Source of the DNA: an uncultured Rickettsiella sp.
GTDB lineage: Bacteria; Pseudomonadota; Gammaproteobacteria; Diplorickettsiales; Diplorickettsiaceae
Direction: 5' to 3'
Assembly (NCBI GenBank): GCA_947058615.1
Contig: CAMSHF010000001.1
Location: forward strand, 248,001-312,000
DNA length: 64,000 nucleotides
Position 1 is the first letter of the stretch. Each line of letters begins with the position of its first letter. A program made the position numbers and the translations under genes. Below, piece after piece: positions 27,746 to 35,969 of this stretch. The notes below the pieces were generated by a model. The model saw only the letters and a program-made list of their open reading frames with translations, was not told the DNA's origin and searched no databases.

Positions 27746-29524
27746 TTAGTGATTGATTTTGTATTGTTGGAAAATAAATAAGGCAGTTTTAACTGCTTCG
27801 TTGTCTTGTTGTCGACCTGCTATGGTTTTATATTTTAATAATTTTAATTTATTTTTTTTGGCTAATTCTATTACATAAGTTTTACCATGTTGATAACGAC
27901 CGTTTGTTTGCAAAATATATGAAGAAATAGTTTCATCGCTAAGTTCAATGGATAAGCCTAATAAACCGTTTTCTGTTAAGCACGCCGGTATTTTAGAAAA
28001 AAACAGATTAAGATAGCCAAAGTAAACCAAGGTATCAATACACAAGATAAGGTCAAAATCTTCTCCTTGTAGTTCCGTTATGCCATGTAAAATATCAGTT
28101 TCTATTAGAATATCATAACACGCTTTTTCTTTTGCTTTATTAAGCATATTAGGAGAAATATCAATACCAGTTAATTTTTTTTTAATATCAATAAAACATT
28201 GACCACTCAGACCCGTCCCACAACCGAGATCTAATACGTTATAATTATTTTCTTTCAAAAAAGGTTTTAACAGTTTGTGCATTAGCTCAGGAGTTTTATA
28301 GTGTAAAATATTCTGTAGATGTGTATCAAACTGAAAGGCATAGTTGTCGAATAAATTTTTAATATACTCTAAAGGTGCACCGTCAGGTGTAGCTTGCTGA
28401 GTTAGTGCATTGACCATATAACTCGCAATGGCATGTTTATCAGTTAGATTAAGAATAGTTTGATAATGTGCCAAAGCCCTAGCTTTGTTTTTTAGCTTTA
28501 AATAAATGGCAGCAAGATTAGTATGTGTGTTTATGTGCTTGTCATCAATCGCCAAAATTTTTTTTAAATCATCTAGGGCTTCATTCAATTGACCAGTCAA
28601 CATTAGGCTGTGTGCTCGATTAAAAAGAGCTTCCGCGTCTAAAGGTTCTAAATTTAAATATAAAGAATAATGCCATATGGCTTCTTTTAGTTGATTAGTT
28701 TGTAATAATAAGGTTGCAAGATTATTTCTTGCTGTTTTATGTTTAGGGTCAATAGTGAGTGCACGGTTGAAATAATCAATAGCTTTATCAGATCGTCCTC
28801 CTTTTATCATTAAGGCAGCTAAGTTATTTAAAGTTTCCGCTGAATTTGGTTCCAGGTCGAGAGCTTTTTGATAATGATAATAAGATCGTTTTAAGTTTTG
28901 AATTTGCCAGTAAATATTAGCGAGTTGCGAGTGAGCCTGAAGAGAGTTTGGATCTAAACTTAATACCTTTTTAAATTGCGTTATTGCCGCTTTCATTTCT
29001 TTTTGAGTGAAAAATACTAAGCCTAAATTAAAATGTGCTTCGAGATAACCCGGTTTTAGATTAATAGCTTGCAAATAATGCAGACGAGATTCATTTAATT
29101 TATTTTGCTTATAGAACAAACCGGCTAAGTTATTATGGGCTTCAGCATAGCTTGGTTCCAAATATAAAGTGGTTTGATAATGGGTCAATGCTAATTCAAA
29201 TTGATTATTATTTTTTAAAGCATTTGCTAAATGAAGATGAAAGCGTGCTGAATTAGGTTGTAAAGATAAGGCTTGTTGCATCCAAGCAATAGCAGTTTCC
29301 CATTGTTGTAGTTTAGAAGCAAGAATCCCTAAAGCGTGGATAGTTTCTACATGTCGAGGTTGTATACTTAATATGTGCTCATAAATATCGCTAGCATATT
29401 TCACATTGCCTGATTTATGAGCATTTAAAGCGTGCTGAAAAAGCGCCTCAATCTTAATAGACGAATTTTTATTTTTGACTAATTGACCAATTTTAATCTT
29501 ATTTGGATTGAGTAGAGAGTTCAT
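27746..29524 (-). CDS. TPR-repeat protein with C-terminal SAM-dependent methyltransferase domain
   Basis: Roughly residues 25-380 are about ten tetratricopeptide repeats of the LEPSYAEAHNNLAGLFYKQN type. Residues about 400-560 form a class I methyltransferase: motif I VLDLGCGTGLSGQCF near 432, GIDISPNMLNKAKEK, then FDLILCIDTLVYFG. Total length is 592 residues; no signal peptide. The combination resembles Legionellales and alphaproteobacterial TPR-methyltransferases of unknown target. It is last in a tight minus-strand run after sixA (20-base gap). Substrate unknown; repeats probably bind a protein partner. Confidence 0.88.
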   Translation of the reverse strand: MNSLLNPNKIKIGQLVKNKNSSIKIEALFQHALNAHKSGNVKYASDIYEHILSIQPRHVETIHALGILASKLQQWETAIAWMQQALSLQPNSARFHLHLANALKNNNQFELALTHYQTTLYLEPSYAEAHNNLAGLFYKQNKLNESRLHYLQAINLKPGYLEAHFNLGLVFFTQKEMKAAITQFKKVLSLDPNSLQAHSQLANIYWQIQNLKRSYYHYQKALDLEPNSAETLNNLAALMIKGGRSDKAIDYFNRALTIDPKHKTARNNLATLLLQTNQLKEAIWHYSLYLNLEPLDAEALFNRAHSLMLTGQLNEALDDLKKILAIDDKHINTHTNLAAIYLKLKNKARALAHYQTILNLTDKHAIASYMVNALTQQATPDGAPLEYIKNLFDNYAFQFDTHLQNILHYKTPELMHKLLKPFLKENNYNVLDLGCGTGLSGQCFIDIKKKLTGIDISPNMLNKAKEKACYDILIETDILHGITELQGEDFDLILCIDTLVYFGYLNLFFSKIPACLTENGLLGLSIELSDETISSYILQTNGRYQHGKTYVIELAKKNKLKLLKYKTIAGRQQDNEAVKTALFIFQQYKINH

Positions 29525-29544
29525 CGAATTTCTTATTGTAAGTA

Positions 29545-30036
29545 TCAGTCAATTTGAGGTTGAATAAAAAAGAGTAATTCTGCTGGTTTATCTAGTAGAT
29601 TTTCCCAGGTTTCAATATCAAAACTTAAAGAGACTACACCGGCTGTAGGTAGAATGATCGTTTTTGTATGCAGACATAGTTTGTGAGCTAAGCTGCTTAT
29701 CGTAGGATTATGACCAACGATGATTGTATGTTGAGATGAATCCAATAAAAAAAATGATTGTAAAATAGCTTCGATATCACCAGAGTAAAGTGCAGGGTTA
29801 GTTTTTATAATTTTTTGGCTTATTTCTAAATCTTTACAAAGAAGTTGGGCGGTTTGTACTGCTCGTTTAGCAGGACTACACAATAGATAATCGGGTAGAT
29901 ATTTTTTTTCTTTTAATTGCTTTGCAATATTTAAAATTTGATAATGACCTGTTTGAGTAAGAACTCGATCTTTATCGCTTTCAAAAATTTGTTGTGGGTG
30001 CGTTGCAGCATGCCGCATAAGCATCAAGTTTTTCAT
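29545..30036 (-). CDS. sixA: Phosphohistidine phosphatase SixA family
   Basis: SixA removes phosphate from histidine in phosphorelay or PTS proteins. The 163-residue protein is a histidine-phosphatase fold with the catalytic RHA in LMLMRHAATH (H9) and the second histidine in VGHNPTISSLAHKL. The SPAKRAVQTAQLL motif holds the arginine that grips phosphate. It lies 3 bases after hspQ. The exact phosphoprotein target is not evident from the window. Confidence 0.87.
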   Translation of the reverse strand: MKNLMLMRHAATHPQQIFESDKDRVLTQTGHYQILNIAKQLKEKKYLPDYLLCSPAKRAVQTAQLLCKDLEISQKIIKTNPALYSGDIEAILQSFFLLDSSQHTIIVGHNPTISSLAHKLCLHTKTIILPTAGVVSLSFDIETWENLLDKPAELLFFIQPQID

Positions 30037-30039
30037 TTT

Positions 30040-30360
30040 TTAATTGCTATCCCGACGACGATGATATACTCCATTTTTAAAACTATCAAAAAAATAATCT
30101 AACTCAGGATGTTCAACAGGGTCAAATGTGTCATCTTTATTTAAATTCATTTCGGCTGCATAGGCATGGTGGACAGATCCATGTACTAAAATGTGATACC
30201 AAGGTTGGTTTTTAGGGGGGTTGCCCGGCGCATTTTGGCTATACCAAGCATCATCTCCTTGAAAACCCGCATCGGCATCGACAATAACTCCACGGTAGCC
30301 AAATAGGTTATGTTGAACAATTTCACCAATTCCGAAACGTGCTTTTATAGGCCCCATCAT
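30040..30360 (-). CDS. hspQ: Heat-shock protein HspQ (hemimethylated-DNA-binding YccV family)
   Basis: HspQ is a small heat-shock factor that in E. coli affects DnaA stability and acts as a Lon specificity enhancer. The 106-residue protein shows the YccV fold signature: KARFGIGEIVQHNLFGYRGVI, then NQPWYHILVHGSVHHAYAAEM. No acetylation or partner data can be read from sequence. It sits between xthA (10-base gap) and sixA (3-base gap) and is surely co-transcribed. Confidence 0.93.
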   Translation of the reverse strand: MMGPIKARFGIGEIVQHNLFGYRGVIVDADAGFQGDDAWYSQNAPGNPPKNQPWYHILVHGSVHHAYAAEMNLNKDDTFDPVEHPELDYFFDSFKNGVYHRRRDSN

Positions 30361-30370
30361 AACTTAAATC

Positions 30371-31156
30371 CTAGCTGATATTTTGATAAGTTGCTATGAC
30401 GGGGACATGATCCGATGGTTTTTTCCATAATCGAATTTCTTTATCTATATCACAAGCAATACATTGAGAAATTAAAGCTTCGCTCGTTAATATGTGATCG
30501 ATACGTAAGCCATGATTTCGCCGAAAAGCCCCAGCCCGATAATCCCACCAGGTGTATTGAAAGGGCTCATTGTTAAATAATCGAAAACTGTCTTTTAGTC
30601 CTAAAGCTAATAGGTTTCTTAAAGCTTGACGTTCTTGAGGACTAGCTAATACTTTTCCTTGCCAAATTTTAGGATTATGAACGTCTTTATCTTCCGGAGC
30701 AATATTAAAATCCCCTAGTACGATTAAATTTGGATGTAAGCTTAATTCTTGTTGTAAATAAACTTTTAAATGCTTTAACCATTGTAATTTATAAATAAAT
30801 TTTTCAGAGTCTATATTTGAACCATTAGGCACATAAACGTTGACAATACGCAGGGATTTTATATTGACGACTAATATACGTCGTTGTATATCATCAAAAT
30901 TGGGCAAGGAAATAACTTCATTTTGCATAGGGACTCGACTAATGAAAGCAACCCCATTATAAGTTTTTTGACCACTATATAAGACATGATAACCCGCTGT
31001 TTTGAATAATTCTTCAGGAAAATGTTGATTCTCAACTTTTGTTTCTTGTATAGCAAGTAAATGAGGTTGATGAATATTTAGCCAAGTTAAAACATGCTCT
31101 AAACGTACACGTAATGAATTAACATTCCAAGTTGCAATTTTAAATAATTTGTTCAT
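30371..31156 (-). CDS. xthA: Exodeoxyribonuclease III
   Basis: XthA is an AP endonuclease and 3' exonuclease in base excision repair. The 261-residue protein has the family catalytic set: TWNVNSLRVRLEHVLTWL (metal-binding N), QETKVEN (E near 38), the YVPNGSN loop, VLGDFNIAPEDKDVHNP, the tryptophan-rich FQYTWWDYRAGAFRRNHGLRIDHIL, and SDHVPVIA with the catalytic histidine. Its ATG overlaps the end of the CDF transporter by 4 bases, so translation is coupled. Confidence 0.96.
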   Translation of the reverse strand: MNKLFKIATWNVNSLRVRLEHVLTWLNIHQPHLLAIQETKVENQHFPEELFKTAGYHVLYSGQKTYNGVAFISRVPMQNEVISLPNFDDIQRRILVVNIKSLRIVNVYVPNGSNIDSEKFIYKLQWLKHLKVYLQQELSLHPNLIVLGDFNIAPEDKDVHNPKIWQGKVLASPQERQALRNLLALGLKDSFRLFNNEPFQYTWWDYRAGAFRRNHGLRIDHILTSEALISQCIACDIDKEIRLWKKPSDHVPVIATYQNIS

Positions 31157-32274
31157 TTATAATAAAAAACTTTGATATCATGGATAAAATTTTCTGTTTC
31201 TATAATTTTTTTTAATTGAGTTTCTAAGTCAGTTTGATTGCTGAATGCAATGGGTAATTTCAGGTCAATAGTGATTTTACCCTCTAAATAATGAAAGACG
31301 GCTGTTTTAATAGTTTTTTCGGGTAGTATATCATGCCAATGGGCCTTCAAAATTTTTTGCAGTGTACTCCGATCAGGTAAATTATAAGAGGGATTAATTA
31401 TTTCATCGTCTTCCGTATCAATATGAACAGTAACATCAGTAATATCCGGAAATGATTTAATTAAACGTTTATCAACTTCTTGGCCAATGTAGTGTCCTTC
31501 TGAAACGCTAATAGAAGGATCAACTAAAACATGAACATCACAAAAAATGGACCCTGCAATTGATCGGGTACGGAGTTGATGGATGGCCTTTACGCCAGGG
31601 ATTTCTTCTATAAATAATTTAATTTTTTTAGTTTCTTCTATATTAAGCACGGTATCGACTAATTCTCGGATGCTATGCCAACCAAAATCCCAGGCCATTT
31701 TTAAGATCATTAATCCAACAATAATGGCTGCGATAGCATCTAATTTAGAAAAACCTAGCCAAGTTCCAATCACCCCTAAAGTCACCGCTATAGAAGAAAA
31801 AGCGTCACTTTGATGATGCCATGCATTTGATATGAGCAACATTGATTTAATTTTTATCGCGATGTGTTTCGTCCAAAAATAAAGTATTTCATTTAGCAAA
31901 ATTGAACTTAGTGCAATCCATAAAACAATTGGCGAAGGTACTTTGCTGACATAAGCGTGGATACTAGTGATAGCGTTAATAATAATACTAAAAGCAACAA
32001 TGGCTAAAATTAAAGCTAAAAAAACCGTAGCAGCAGTCTCAATACGGCCGTGTCCGTAAGGGTGGTCCTCATCAGCTGCTTTATTACCAAACTTTGAGGT
32101 AATGATAACGACACTATCTATAATTAAATCCGATAACGAATGAATTCCATCGGCCAATAAACCATGAGAGCTACCGATGATTCCAAAGATTATTTTCAAG
32201 GCGGCAAGTATGAGATTTTTTAATCCACCGCATAAAGCAATAAAGCGCGTTTGTTGATAGCGAGAAGTTTCCAT
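31153..32274 (-). CDS. Cation diffusion facilitator (CDF) family metal exporter
   Basis: CDF proteins export Zn, Fe, Mn or Cd from the cytosol by proton exchange. The 373-residue protein has six spans, the spacer GLLADGIHSLSDLIIDSVVI with the D/H metal site in span 2, HPYGHGRIET, and the second site HHQSDAFSSIAV in span 5. A cytoplasmic C-terminal domain follows (FCDVHVLVDPSISVSEGHYI), with a further tail after about residue 300. Metal preference cannot be fixed from the residues alone. It lies between the TusA-like gene and xthA. Confidence 0.92.
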   Translation of the reverse strand: METSRYQQTRFIALCGGLKNLILAALKIIFGIIGSSHGLLADGIHSLSDLIIDSVVIITSKFGNKAADEDHPYGHGRIETAATVFLALILAIVAFSIIINAITSIHAYVSKVPSPIVLWIALSSILLNEILYFWTKHIAIKIKSMLLISNAWHHQSDAFSSIAVTLGVIGTWLGFSKLDAIAAIIVGLMILKMAWDFGWHSIRELVDTVLNIEETKKIKLFIEEIPGVKAIHQLRTRSIAGSIFCDVHVLVDPSISVSEGHYIGQEVDKRLIKSFPDITDVTVHIDTEDDEIINPSYNLPDRSTLQKILKAHWHDILPEKTIKTAVFHYLEGKITIDLKLPIAFSNQTDLETQLKKIIETENFIHDIKVFYYK

Positions 32275-32277
32275 TTA

Positions 32278-32478
32278 TTAATTTCCTATTCGTATCACCA
32301 TAAAAATCTCTAAATAATGACCATGGAGACGATACCAGGCTAAAATATCAGAAAGACCCCCTTTGTCAGTAAACATAATCTCCAAAATATCGTTGGATTT
32401 TAATTGTTTTACGCACCCTTGAACTTTAATCACAAGTAAAGGAAAGAGTAGACGTTGGGCATTTAATCGATGAATCAT
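32278..32478 (-). CDS. TusA/SirA-like protein lacking the catalytic cysteine
   Basis: The 66-residue product follows the TusA fold: LNAQRLLFPLLVIK corresponds to the family motif LDxRGLxCPxPxxK, then ILEIMFTDKGGLSDILAWYRLHGHY. The active-site cysteine is replaced by phenylalanine at residue 12, and the glycine of RGL is leucine. The only other cysteine is C22. It therefore cannot act as a normal sulfur relay. It begins the tight minus-strand operon, 3 bases before the CDF gene. It may be a structural or regulatory derivative, or a decaying gene kept in frame. Confidence 0.72.
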   Translation of the reverse strand: MIHRLNAQRLLFPLLVIKVQGCVKQLKSNDILEIMFTDKGGLSDILAWYRLHGHYLEIFMVIRIGN

Positions 32479-32550
32479 ATGATCTAATTTTTGTAAATAG
32501 ATTAAATTTTTTTAAAAAATAGCTGGCTTCAGAGTCAGATAAAATCAGCT

Positions 32551-32877
32551 TCAATCTGAAATATACCATTCTTTAGGGGTTTGATCTGCAATAAAAGGGT
32601 TAACTTTAAAGTTTTACACTGAACCACTTAATGACTTTATTTCCAAAGTTACCTTATCGCTCGGTTTGGCATCGGTAAAACGAGCAGAGATTTGTGCGGT
32701 AGATTGGATATTTTCAGCGGTAATTCTCATCAATTAAGCTAATAAGTAAGATAATATCCTCCTATTCATAGTCCTTTTTCCGCGATACCTCTAAAGATCT
32801 TTTAATTTTTTTGAGTAATGCCTGTTAGTTAAAAAACAACAACCTTCAGCTGACTGGGCGGGGGCGTATTCTTAAAA
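32551..32877 (-). pseudogene. Decayed reading frame, unidentified
   Basis: On the minus strand one frame reads as protein-like sequence across three stops. It goes from a segment ending EGCCFLTNRHYSKKLKDL, through a stop, to MNRRILSYLLA from ATG 32769, a stop, then MRITAENIQSTAQISARF from ATG 32730, a stop at 32614, and finally NPFIADQTPKEWYISD to a TGA at 32551. Composition is gene-like and all parts keep one frame, which suggests an old gene broken by point mutations. I cannot name the family. The upstream limit near 32877 is approximate. Chance open frames in AT-rich DNA are the alternative. Confidence 0.3.
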
Positions 32878-32971
32878 ATCAAATTTTTTTGCTAATTCAA
32901 ACGGTGAGCGCAGCAAGCAATAGAGTCTAAAGCAACTGAAATGAGAGCATCTGCTTTTTTTCATAATCAAA

Positions 32972-33256
32972 TTAAAAATTTAATTCAAAATGTACTTGTT
33001 GGTTTAGTAAATTATCCCGGCACCTTCCTAAATCTTTAGTAAAGGAATTTTCTCTATCGGGCGATCGTGTGGAAGGTCCTTTAATGGGGCCAAATCCATC
33101 GGGCATTATACTTGAAGGGGTCTTGGCTTTTCCTGGAATAACTTTAAATGTAAATAGTTCATTTTTTTGCGATGCTAATGTATCTGGGGCTAAATTTGAC
33201 TGGCAAGCGGATAAAAATGATGAAAAGAAAAATAATAAAAATTTACTTTTATTCAT
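32972..33256 (-). CDS. Small putative lipoprotein
   Basis: The 94-residue product has a lipoprotein signal: KSKFLLFFFSSFLSACQSN, with lipobox LSAC and cysteine at residue 18. A short proline- and serine-rich stretch follows (KTPSSIMPDGFGPIKGPSTRSPDR). AAGGTGA lies 5 bases before the ATG, which supports translation. I recognise no family. It sits in an otherwise decayed 1-kb zone between the TusA-like gene and argD. It could be the anchor peptide of an envelope protein or a small entry-type lipoprotein. Confidence 0.6.
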   Translation of the reverse strand: MNKSKFLLFFFSSFLSACQSNLAPDTLASQKNELFTFKVIPGKAKTPSSIMPDGFGPIKGPSTRSPDRENSFTKDLGRCRDNLLNQQVHFELNF

Positions 33257-33420
33257 TAATCACCTTAAAATAATTTAATAAACTAGGAGTTATTTACAAT
33301 AGGCTATAATGCACCGATTAAAAAAACCGTAGAATTTCAATTCCAAAATCAACCATAAAACGAGTTTGCAATGCCGACTTAATGCTCAACGATGGGTTTG
33401 GGTCGAAACTAAGGATAATC

Positions 33421-33507
33421 ATGCGGCAATTTGACGTTGATGACAAGTCTGGATTGAAAAAAACGGTGGAAGGAATTTTATATCGCCTACGAGTAGGCTA
33501 TCCTTGA
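33421..33507 (+). mobile_element. Fragment of an IS5-like transposase N-terminus
   Basis: The frame reads DDKSGLKKTVEGILYRL and then RVGYP before a TGA. This resembles the N-terminal block of IS5-family transposases, where a similar segment is followed by WRDLP; here the tryptophan codon position is a stop. Only about 28 codons remain and no inverted repeats are visible. The 120 bases before it (33300-33420) hold no frame I can identify. It is a weak, short match. Confidence 0.4.
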
Positions 33508-33515
33508 ACGTTTTT

Positions 33516-33541
33516 GAGTGTCTCAAACACTCTATTTTTTT
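33516..33541 (+). terminator. Intrinsic terminator-like hairpin
   Basis: GAGTGT (33516-33521), loop CTCAA and ACACTC (33527-33532) are followed by TA and seven T. On the plus strand this has the form of a rho-independent terminator. On the minus strand it falls directly after the argD stop codon but without a U tract. Confidence 0.4.
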
Positions 33542-34730
33542 ATGAATGAGATAAATTGTAGAAATCATTTACGGTTTTTACCAAACGTGTACAAATTTCG
33601 TCTGCATCTGCTTTTTGTAAAATTAAAGCAGGTAAAAGACGAATTGTATTATTAGAAACGACGTTAAATAGTAAACGATGATTTAAACCGATTCTGGGAA
33701 TATTTCGGCATTCAGTGTCGAGTTCAATGCCTATCATAAGCCCTTGTCCTTTTATAGCGATGATATGCGGATGTTTGGCAAAACTATTTTTAAGCTTTGT
33801 CATCAGGTAAGCGCCTATCTCTTTCACATGAACGGAAAAATTCCCCTTCTTTAAAGTATTAATAACAGTGATTGCGACTGCGCAAGCTAACGGACTGCCA
33901 GAAAAAGTAGAGCCATGTTTTCCAGCGGGAAAAATATTATTCGCTTTTCCACGAGAACAATAGGCTCCTATAGGAAAACCATTACCTAAGGTTTTAGAAA
34001 TAGTCATTATGTCAGGTAAAATATTATGGGCCTGGTAGGCAAACCATGATCCTGTTCGACAAAGACCCGTTTGTATCTCATCCAGTATCATCAGCCAATC
34101 GTATTGATCACAATAATTCCTTATAGCTTTTAAAAAATTAGGTGTTGCTATTTGAATGCCACCATCGCCTTGAATAGGCTCTAATATAATTGCAATGATG
34201 TTTTTTTTATGTTGTTTTATAACATCGTCTAAAGCAGCAACATCGTTAAATGGAATATGAATAAAAGACTCTAATAATGGCTCAAAACCAATTTGTAAAC
34301 GTTTACTACCGGATAAACTGAGCGTTCCCATGGTTCTTCCGTGGAATGCATTATTCATAGCTATAATGATAGGCTGTTCAATTCCTTTTTTTCGCGCATA
34401 GAGACGCGTCATTTTGATAGCCGCTTCGTTAGATTCCGCACCGGAATTGGAAAAAAAAACTTGATCCATTCCTGACACATGTGCTAAAGCGGTGGCTAGT
34501 ATTTCTTGTTCAGGAATATGGTAAGTATTAGAGGTATGGATTAATTTTTCAGATTGCTTGCAAATTGTTTTAGTGATTGCTGGATGGGCATGTCCTAGAC
34601 CACACACCGCGATTCCAGCTAAGGCGTCTAAATAGTCTTGTCCTTGCGTATCGGTAAGCCAGACTCCTGAGCCCTTTTCAAAAGCAATAGGCAACCGATT
34701 TGGATAAATAGGCATCAAGGCAGATGTCAT
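33540..34730 (-). CDS. argD: Acetylornithine/succinyldiaminopimelate-type aminotransferase
   Basis: ArgD-type enzymes transfer amino groups to N-acetylornithine (arginine) and N-succinyl-amino-ketopimelate (lysine). The 396-residue PLP enzyme shows GIAVCGLGHAHPAI, NSGAESNEAAIKMTRLYAR, NAFHGRTMGTLSLSGS, PIQGDGGIQIAT, LDEIQTGLCRTGSWFAYQ and the PLP lysine in SKTLGNGFPIGA. No other arg genes are near, so the lysine/DAP role may matter most here. Other class III aminotransferases remain possible. It is 19 bases downstream of sodB. Confidence 0.9.
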   Translation of the reverse strand: MTSALMPIYPNRLPIAFEKGSGVWLTDTQGQDYLDALAGIAVCGLGHAHPAITKTICKQSEKLIHTSNTYHIPEQEILATALAHVSGMDQVFFSNSGAESNEAAIKMTRLYARKKGIEQPIIIAMNNAFHGRTMGTLSLSGSKRLQIGFEPLLESFIHIPFNDVAALDDVIKQHKKNIIAIILEPIQGDGGIQIATPNFLKAIRNYCDQYDWLMILDEIQTGLCRTGSWFAYQAHNILPDIMTISKTLGNGFPIGAYCSRGKANNIFPAGKHGSTFSGSPLACAVAITVINTLKKGNFSVHVKEIGAYLMTKLKNSFAKHPHIIAIKGQGLMIGIELDTECRNIPRIGLNHRLLFNVVSNNTIRLLPALILQKADADEICTRLVKTVNDFYNLSHS

Positions 34731-34749
34731 GTCATTTTCTCTGTGTTTG

Positions 34750-35334
34750 TTATTTCTCGAAATTTTTAGAAATAAAATCCCAATTTACTACCTCCCAAAA
34801 TTTTTCTAAATATTTTTGCCGAGCATTACGATAATCAATATAATAAGCATGCTCCCAGACATCACAGGTAAATAAACAAGGTTTTTCATCACGCCTAGGT
34901 GTTGACGCATTACTTGTGGTTTCTATTTTTAAACCTTTAGCGTCCTTTATTAGCCAGGCCCATCCTGAACCAAATTGAGCAATGGCGGCCTTAGTAAAGT
35001 CCTCTTTAAATTTATCGACAGAACCAAAGGCTATTTTGATAGCCGCTTCTATAGGCCCTTTTAGCTTGTTTTTAGCCGCGTCAGGAGTCAAGCAGTGCCA
35101 GTAAAAAGTGTGATTCCATACTTGGGCAGCATTGTTAAAAATGGGACCTGAAGGGGCTTTTTTAACGATATCCTCCAAGGGTGATTCTTCAAATTCAGTG
35201 CCTAGGATTAATTCATTAAGTTTATCAACATAAGCTTTATGGTGTTTGCCATAATGAAATTCTAAAGTTTCTTTCGAAATGGCGGGCTCTAAGGCATCTA
35301 AGGCATAAGGCAATGGCGGTAATTCATGTTTCAT
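34750..35334 (-). CDS. sodB: Superoxide dismutase, Fe type
   Basis: SodB destroys superoxide in the cytosol. The 194-residue protein has the metal ligands in [17 protein letters not shown] (H27), NHTFYWHCL (H about 74), and the [19 protein letters not shown] signature (D and H near 158-162). The residue pattern FGSGWAWL fits Fe-SOD. It precedes argD and is divergent from grxD. A GATAAT-type array (35396-35408) in the shared upstream region could bind Fur. Confidence 0.95.
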   Translation of the reverse strand: MKHELPPLPYALDALEPAISKETLEFHYGKHHKAYVDKLNELILGTEFEESPLEDIVKKAPSGPIFNNAAQVWNHTFYWHCLTPDAAKNKLKGPIEAAIKIAFGSVDKFKEDFTKAAIAQFGSGWAWLIKDAKGLKIETTSNASTPRRDEKPCLFTCDVWEHAYYIDYRNARQKYLEKFWEVVNWDFISKNFEK

Positions 35335-35395
35335 GCGAGGTATCCTGTTTTTATCGATTTTGCTAAGATTGCTACTAGCATTAGTTTAAAATTCA

Positions 35396-35408
35396 GATAA
35401 TGATAAGG
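35396..35408. promoter_or_regulatory. Possible Fur-type GATAAT array between sodB and grxD
   Basis: GATAATGATAAGG contains two adjacent hexamers of the Fur box type (GATAAT, GATAAG). The third hexamer is poor. It lies between two genes tied to iron and redox balance. Promoters on either side are not clear. Confidence 0.3.
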
Positions 35409-35524
35409 CAAGCATTTATATGGACTACTGTGAATTTTGTTAATATGAAAATAAGCGAGAGACGGTACTAGTAAAATAAAGTGAAAATTTGTCAATTATT
35501 AAATTATTAAATGAGGAAAACAAA

Positions 35525-35857
35525 ATGTCTATTACTGAGCTGAATACATTAGAAATAATTAAGCAACAAATTGAGAAATATCCTTTGATTCTCTATATGA
35601 AAGGCACTCCAGATAAACCCTGTTGTGGTTTTTCGGCGCGAGTAGTGCAAATATTAAAAGCATGTAGAGTAAAATTTGCACATGTCGATGTACTTGAAAA
35701 TAGCGATATACGTCGTGATCTACCTCAGTATTCTAATTGGCCAACTTTTCCACAACTTTATTATAAAGGTGAGCTCGTGGGAGGGTGCGATATCGTTGAA
35801 CAGCTCTATAAGACCGGTGAGCTACAAAAAAAATGTCAAAAACTTGATTTAAATTGA
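35525..35857 (+). CDS. grxD: Monothiol glutaredoxin, Grx4 type
   Basis: Grx4-type proteins hold and deliver 2Fe-2S clusters, using glutathione. The 110-residue protein has LYMKGTPDKPCCGFS with the CGFS active site, then NWPTFPQLYYKGELVGGCDI, which binds glutathione. The ATG at 35525 is chosen because GAGGA lies about 8 bases upstream; an ATG 36 bases earlier lacks a site. It is divergent from sodB, consistent with iron and redox control. Confidence 0.95.
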   Translation: MSITELNTLEIIKQQIEKYPLILYMKGTPDKPCCGFSARVVQILKACRVKFAHVDVLENSDIRRDLPQYSNWPTFPQLYYKGELVGGCDIVEQLYKTGELQKKCQKLDLN

Positions 35858-35934
35858 TTTAGCATCTATTTTCTTTTAATTGGTAAGTTTTCTTTATAGA
35901 ATAAGGTAGTAAGGGGTATTTTATAATGAAACCA

Positions 35935-35963
35935 TTGACATAAGCCATGGTGTTAGGTATAAA
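35935..35963 (+). promoter_or_regulatory. Near-consensus sigma70 promoter upstream of the porin leader
   Basis: TTGACA (35935-35940), a 17-base spacer and TATAAA (35958-35963) make the best promoter I found in the window. Transcription would start near 35970, about 480 bases before the porin start codon, with no real gene in between. Confidence 0.7.
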
Positions 35964-35969
35964 ATGCAG

